This document shows positions 60,841 to 64,000 of a DNA stretch of 64,000 bases, piece after piece. The stretch comes from Singulisphaera sp. GP187 (GTDB lineage: Bacteria > Planctomycetota > Phycisphaerae > Phycisphaerales > SM1A02). A model generated the notes under the pieces. The model was given only the letters and a program-made list of their open reading frames with translations. It was not told where the DNA came from and did no database searches. The stretch's first letter is position 1. Each line of letters opens with the position of its first letter. The stretch is from NCBI GenBank assembly GCA_945862215.1, contig CAMAXY010000003.1, positions 1 through 64,000 on the forward strand. The letters are read 5' to 3'. The position numbers were made by a program, and so were the translations under genes.

Positions 60841-61740
60841 GTGGGGCTTGCACTTCTATTTTTCTTCGGAGGATTCCTTGCGGCAGTGATTTTTCTTCTT
60901 GGAATTGTCCACGACGCTCGATTTCCATCTCGTGCGACGATGGGATGGGCTCTTGGACGTGGAATACCAGTTGATCCATCAGCGATGGACTTGCAATCCA
61001 CCGAAGTGAAATGGAGAAGCAGGCAATTGGCATGGCGTCTCAATGGCGGGAATTCTGATGGCGTTATAACCATCATCATTCATGGATGGCGGAGGTCCCG
61101 CATCGACTCGCTTCGTCGGTTAGATCCGTGGTTGAAGGCAAGTTCTGAAGTTTGGCTGATCGATCTCGATGGCCATGGAGAATCTCCCACGGGGCCAACG
61201 ACTCTTGGAGCGGCTGATGCCCCTGCACTTGTCGCTTTTATTCACGACCTCCTTGCCTGCGCAACGAACGCTTCGCATTCACCCAAGCGCATCTTATTAG
61301 TGGGTCATTCACTTGGTGCGAGTATTGCCCTGCGTGTTGCTCCACTGCTGCCCGTGACTTCAATCGCAGGTGTTGTTGCATTCGCGCCATTTGAATCGTT
61401 GAAAGAACCTCTTGGAAATCAATTGAAAGCAAGAGCATTGCCAGTATTTCTTTTTGCGAAAGCCTCAGAGATCTGCCTGCATATGATCAACGGAAAAGAA
61501 TCAAGCACGACTGCAGCACTCAAGCAAATTCATAAACAGAATGTTCCTGTATTGATTGTCGGTGCACAGCTTGATCGAACTGTCTCGCTCGATCATGTGC
61601 GGCGCATGGCAGATCAAGCGGGCGTCGCGCTCACCAATGATCTGGATTCTGCGCACGACGATCTTGGAACGCAACTGAACGCAAATCCAAATTGTTTCAC
61701 AGCTCAAGCCGCCATCAAATTCCTGCAGTCAATTGGATGA
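60841..61740 (+). CDS. Membrane-anchored alpha/beta hydrolase
   Basis: A 299-residue protein. One N-terminal helix (ALLFFFGGFLAAVIFLLGIV) is followed by an alpha/beta-hydrolase fold: TIIIHGWRRSRIDSL (oxyanion strand), LIDLDGHGESPTGP, the nucleophile elbow LLVGHSLGASIAL with Ser, and DSAHDDLGTQL, where a His would complete the triad. The start is GTG at 60841, 9 bp after the cyclodeaminase gene. The substrate is unknown. Confidence 0.85.
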   Translation: MGLALLFFFGGFLAAVIFLLGIVHDARFPSRATMGWALGRGIPVDPSAMDLQSTEVKWRSRQLAWRLNGGNSDGVITIIIHGWRRSRIDSLRRLDPWLKASSEVWLIDLDGHGESPTGPTTLGAADAPALVAFIHDLLACATNASHSPKRILLVGHSLGASIALRVAPLLPVTSIAGVVAFAPFESLKEPLGNQLKARALPVFLFAKASEICLHMINGKESSTTAALKQIHKQNVPVLIVGAQLDRTVSLDHVRRMADQAGVALTNDLDSAHDDLGTQLNANPNCFTAQAAIKFLQSIG

Positions 61741-62177
61741 GCTGCGGTTTAAGCAGTCGCAAAGAAGTTGATTCTAGATTCAGAAAGTCTTCGAACCAAC
61801 AGAACTTCGCAGACGAATCTGGGGGCGAAACTTGCTTTTCATGTCGATTGCCAACTCATTCCCAAAATGACATAGTTCGCCGTCAATATCTCGAATGACT
61901 GGCGGAGTGGTTGAACCACTTGTGGAAGGCCGAATTCGAGGAGCCGAACCAACAGAAATGGCATCAGTCAACTCCGCAGCGGTTGAGTTTTCAACCGATA
62001 CGCTTAAGAGTGAAGATTGGGTGGTTGACATGGACACGTAAAACTTCTTCGTGTACAGCAATTCGGTCAAATTGGACCGAGAGATGCACAATTCGCTGAT
62101 CTACTATATCCCGCCCGCGAACCATTTCCACTTTTCTTTCATCTTTTCATCATTTTAAGCTATTACGGACCAATACG
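61741..62177. other. Intergenic region upstream of uvrA with two perfect hairpins
   Basis: About 440 bp. A 15-bp palindrome (AGTGGTT G AACCACT, 61906-61920) and a hairpin CGGTTGA GTTT TCAACCG (61980-61997) share the GGTTGA element, which recurs a third time near 62022. A minus-strand frame 62031-61780 (83 residues, starting MSTTQSSLLSV) is possible but unconvincing; I do not call it. No RNA gene is recognised. Confidence 0.45.
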
Positions 62178-64000
62178 ATGACCTCGCAAACACAAAAATC
62201 GGCCGACGAAGGGCGTTTTATTCGAGTCAAAGGTGCATGCGAACACAACCTGCGTGGCATCGATGTTCACGTGCCTCGTGATCAATTTGTTGTCATTACA
62301 GGGGTTTCTGGCAGCGGAAAGAGTTCGCTGGCATTCGACACGATCTTCGCCGAGGGTCAACGGAAGTACATGGAGAGCCTCAGCGCATATGCGCGGCAGT
62401 TTCTCGACCAGATGAAGAAGCCAAATGTCGAGTCGGTCGATGGCCTGCCCCCCACCATCGCAATCGAGCAACGATCGGGGGGGCATACGCCTCGCTCGAC
62501 TGTGGCAACGACGACCGAGATCTATGACTATTTGCGTCTCCTTCTGGCTCGATGCGGAGACCCTCGTTGTTGGCATCGCGATCCAAAGGGAACGCAGTGT
62601 GGCAAGCCAATCTCAGCAACGACTGCGACACAGATTGTTGAAAATATTCTTTCCACATTCGACGGACAAAAGATTATTGTCTGCGCTCCGATCATCCGCT
62701 CAAAGAAAGGGCATCACAAGGATGTCGCAGAGGAACTGCAACGAAGCGGCTTCGTACGAATTCGTGTCAACGGGACAATCATCGATCTGCGCGACGCATT
62801 GAAGGCTGGCGGAGAAAATCCGCTGAAACTGAAGCGTTATGAGATGCATGACATCGAAGCAGTCGTCGATCGATTGGTCCCCGTTGCCGCTGAACGCCAG
62901 CGACTTTCTGAAAGCGTCGAGACTGCTTTGCGCACTGGATCAGGCGCATTATTGATTCTCGTCGAGACCGGCGAGACAACGAAAGAAATTCGTTACAGCG
63001 AAAAGTTCTCTTGCCCTGATCATCCAGAGTGCTCACTTGAAGAGATGGAGCCTCGATTGTTCTCCTTCAATTCTCCCCATGGTGCCTGCCCCGCATGCGC
63101 TGGACTGGGATGCGTTGATGAATTTGACGAAGCCCTCGTGGTCGCTGACCCATCACGTGGCGTTGCCGAAGGTGCGATTGAACCTTGGCGCAAGAACGGG
63201 CGCAGAATGAACATCTGGTATTCAAGAACGCTGAAAAGATTCTGTGCTGACACCCAGACAGATCCTTCCACTCCATATGCGAAACTTCCGCAGCGCATTC
63301 GGCAGATGCTCATGCATGGAATCAAAGAAGAAGACGAGGCAAAGTTGGGATTCTCCTTTGAAGGCGTTCTACCCAACTTGCGCAGGCGATATATCGAAAC
63401 CGAAAGTGCGTTTGTTCGGGAACGACTTCATGCGTACACCGGCAATCGCCCTTGCGAATCATGCGGCGGAAGTCGACTGCGTCCCGAAGCACGCGCAGTT
63501 CTGTTGCACGGGAAAAAACAACCGATGAATATCGCTGAGATTTCAGCGCTTTCCATCGAATTTGCTCGCCAATTTCTCTCGACTCTCACCCTGACTCCAG
63601 CGCAGGCAACAATCTCAGAACCGATTCTGAAAGAGATCGATGCGCGCTTGGGATTCCTGAACTCTGTGGGACTGAACTATCTGACTCTCGATCGCACATC
63701 TTCCACTCTTTCAGGCGGCGAGGCGCAGCGCATTCGATTGGCAACTCAGGTTGGCTCTGGCCTTGTTGGTGTTTGTTATGTCTTGGACGAGCCGACGATT
63801 GGATTGCATCAACGCGACAATGACCGTTTAGTGGCGACGCTTCGCAGGCTGACCACCATCGGCAACACCGTTCTCGTTGTCGAGCATGATGAAGACACCA
63901 TTCGTGCAGCTGATCATCTGATCGATGTTGGACCAGGGCCTGGTCGCCATGGAGGACTGATTGTTGCGCAAGGTTCTTTCGCAGATATCTGCGCAACACC
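62178..64000 (+). CDS. uvrA: Excinuclease ABC subunit A (partial, runs off the right edge)
   Basis: About 607 codons are present of roughly 950. The translation opens MTSQTQKSADEGRFIRVKGA and has Walker A GVSGSGKSSLAFDTIFAEG, the first zinc-region CACAG-like ACPACAGLGC and CPDHPEC, the second CESCGGSRLRPEAR, and the ABC signature LSGGEAQRIRLATQVG with LDEPTIGLHQRDNDRLV. UvrA recognises bulky DNA lesions with UvrB. The reading frame is open to the end of the window and ends in the D-loop/H-loop region of the first ABC domain. No Shine-Dalgarno site is obvious before the ATG. Confidence 0.95.
   Translation, partial: MTSQTQKSADEGRFIRVKGACEHNLRGIDVHVPRDQFVVITGVSGSGKSSLAFDTIFAEGQRKYMESLSAYARQFLDQMKKPNVESVDGLPPTIAIEQRSGGHTPRSTVATTTEIYDYLRLLLARCGDPRCWHRDPKGTQCGKPISATTATQIVENILSTFDGQKIIVCAPIIRSKKGHHKDVAEELQRSGFVRIRVNGTIIDLRDALKAGGENPLKLKRYEMHDIEAVVDRLVPVAAERQRLSESVETALRTGSGALLILVETGETTKEIRYSEKFSCPDHPECSLEEMEPRLFSFNSPHGACPACAGLGCVDEFDEALVVADPSRGVAEGAIEPWRKNGRRMNIWYSRTLKRFCADTQTDPSTPYAKLPQRIRQMLMHGIKEEDEAKLGFSFEGVLPNLRRRYIETESAFVRERLHAYTGNRPCESCGGSRLRPEARAVLLHGKKQPMNIAEISALSIEFARQFLSTLTLTPAQATISEPILKEIDARLGFLNSVGLNYLTLDRTSSTLSGGEAQRIRLATQVGSGLVGVCYVLDEPTIGLHQRDNDRLVATLRRLTTIGNTVLVVEHDEDTIRAADHLIDVGPGPGRHGGLIVAQGSFADICAT

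Noticed and set aside
61780-62031. 83-codon minus-strand gene before uvrA
   Set aside because: No ribosome binding site, no family resemblance, and it covers both hairpins; chance cannot be excluded.
1-64000. tRNA, rRNA, prophage, insertion sequences or integrons
   Set aside because: I looked in the gene gaps and saw no cloverleaf, rRNA segment, transposase, integrase or terminal inverted repeats with target duplications.

Overview
The window looks like chromosomal DNA of a planctomycete, most likely of the class Phycisphaerae. Three things suggest this: secreted proteins ending in paired dockerin-like repeats (D-x-N-G-D-G ... LL-x-x-WG, then a short Cys tail), a PEP-CTERM-like tail with the VPAPSA motif, and many genes with little or no Shine-Dalgarno signal. 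The gene content is that of a free-living, facultatively aerobic heterotroph. I see no rRNA, tRNA, CRISPR array, phage or insertion sequence. The placement is inference; no marker gene was compared against a database.

Layout. 1-2.9 kb: start of a cbb3 oxidase subunit I (ccoN, cut by the window edge), then two paralogous Rrf2/NsrR-type Fe-S regulators flanking an MFS transporter. 3-6.4 kb: phenylalanine/tyrosine catabolism, with homogentisate dioxygenase downstream of one open frame that joins a complete phenylalanine 4-hydroxylase to a complete 4-hydroxyphenylpyruvate dioxygenase. 6.4-15.4 kb: one minus-strand run for N2O respiration: di-haem cytochrome c, clade II nosZ, nosB-like, nosD, nosF, nosY, nosL and an SLC13 transporter. 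A near-perfect 20-bp palindrome sits upstream. 15.7-20.1 kb: a small SET-domain methyltransferase and a 1312-residue Pls/PosA-type adenylation-carrier-membrane synthetase, meeting a DCC protein and a SPINDLY-like glycosyltransferase from the other strand. 22.3-24.5 kb: mntR/mntH divergent pair. 24.5-36.5 kb: mixed region with a STAS protein, a C-type lectin/dockerin protein, a CPBP protease, cdsA, a zinc-ribbon protein, pyrD, a TPR-YggX fusion and a PEP-CTERM-like protein.

36.6-49.1 kb: a minus-strand run of seven genes. It joins a coiled-coil membrane protein, an iron-type ABC binding protein and an ABC permease fused to an NHL-repeat lipoprotein with a Bat-like module (VWA, MoxR ATPase, DUF58, VWA). 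No ABC ATPase is present. 49.2-53.4 kb: a secreted coiled-coil protein with 19 hexapeptide repeats, followed with one-base overlap by a BFD-like ferredoxin, then feoA, feoB and a FeoB-associated Cys-rich protein, with a perfect 21-bp Fur-like palindrome before feoA. 53.5-57 kb: sigma-like factor, Hsp70 and ispD. 57-64 kb: two related lipoproteins, a pheT lacking the EMAP-type tRNA-binding domain, a cyclodeaminase-family gene, an alpha/beta hydrolase and the start of uvrA.

The strongest candidates for something new are the phenylalanine hydroxylase/HPPD fusion, the SET plus Pls-type synthetase pair, the ABC permease-NHL fusion inside a MoxR/VWA operon, the TPR-YggX fusion, and the shortened PheT.
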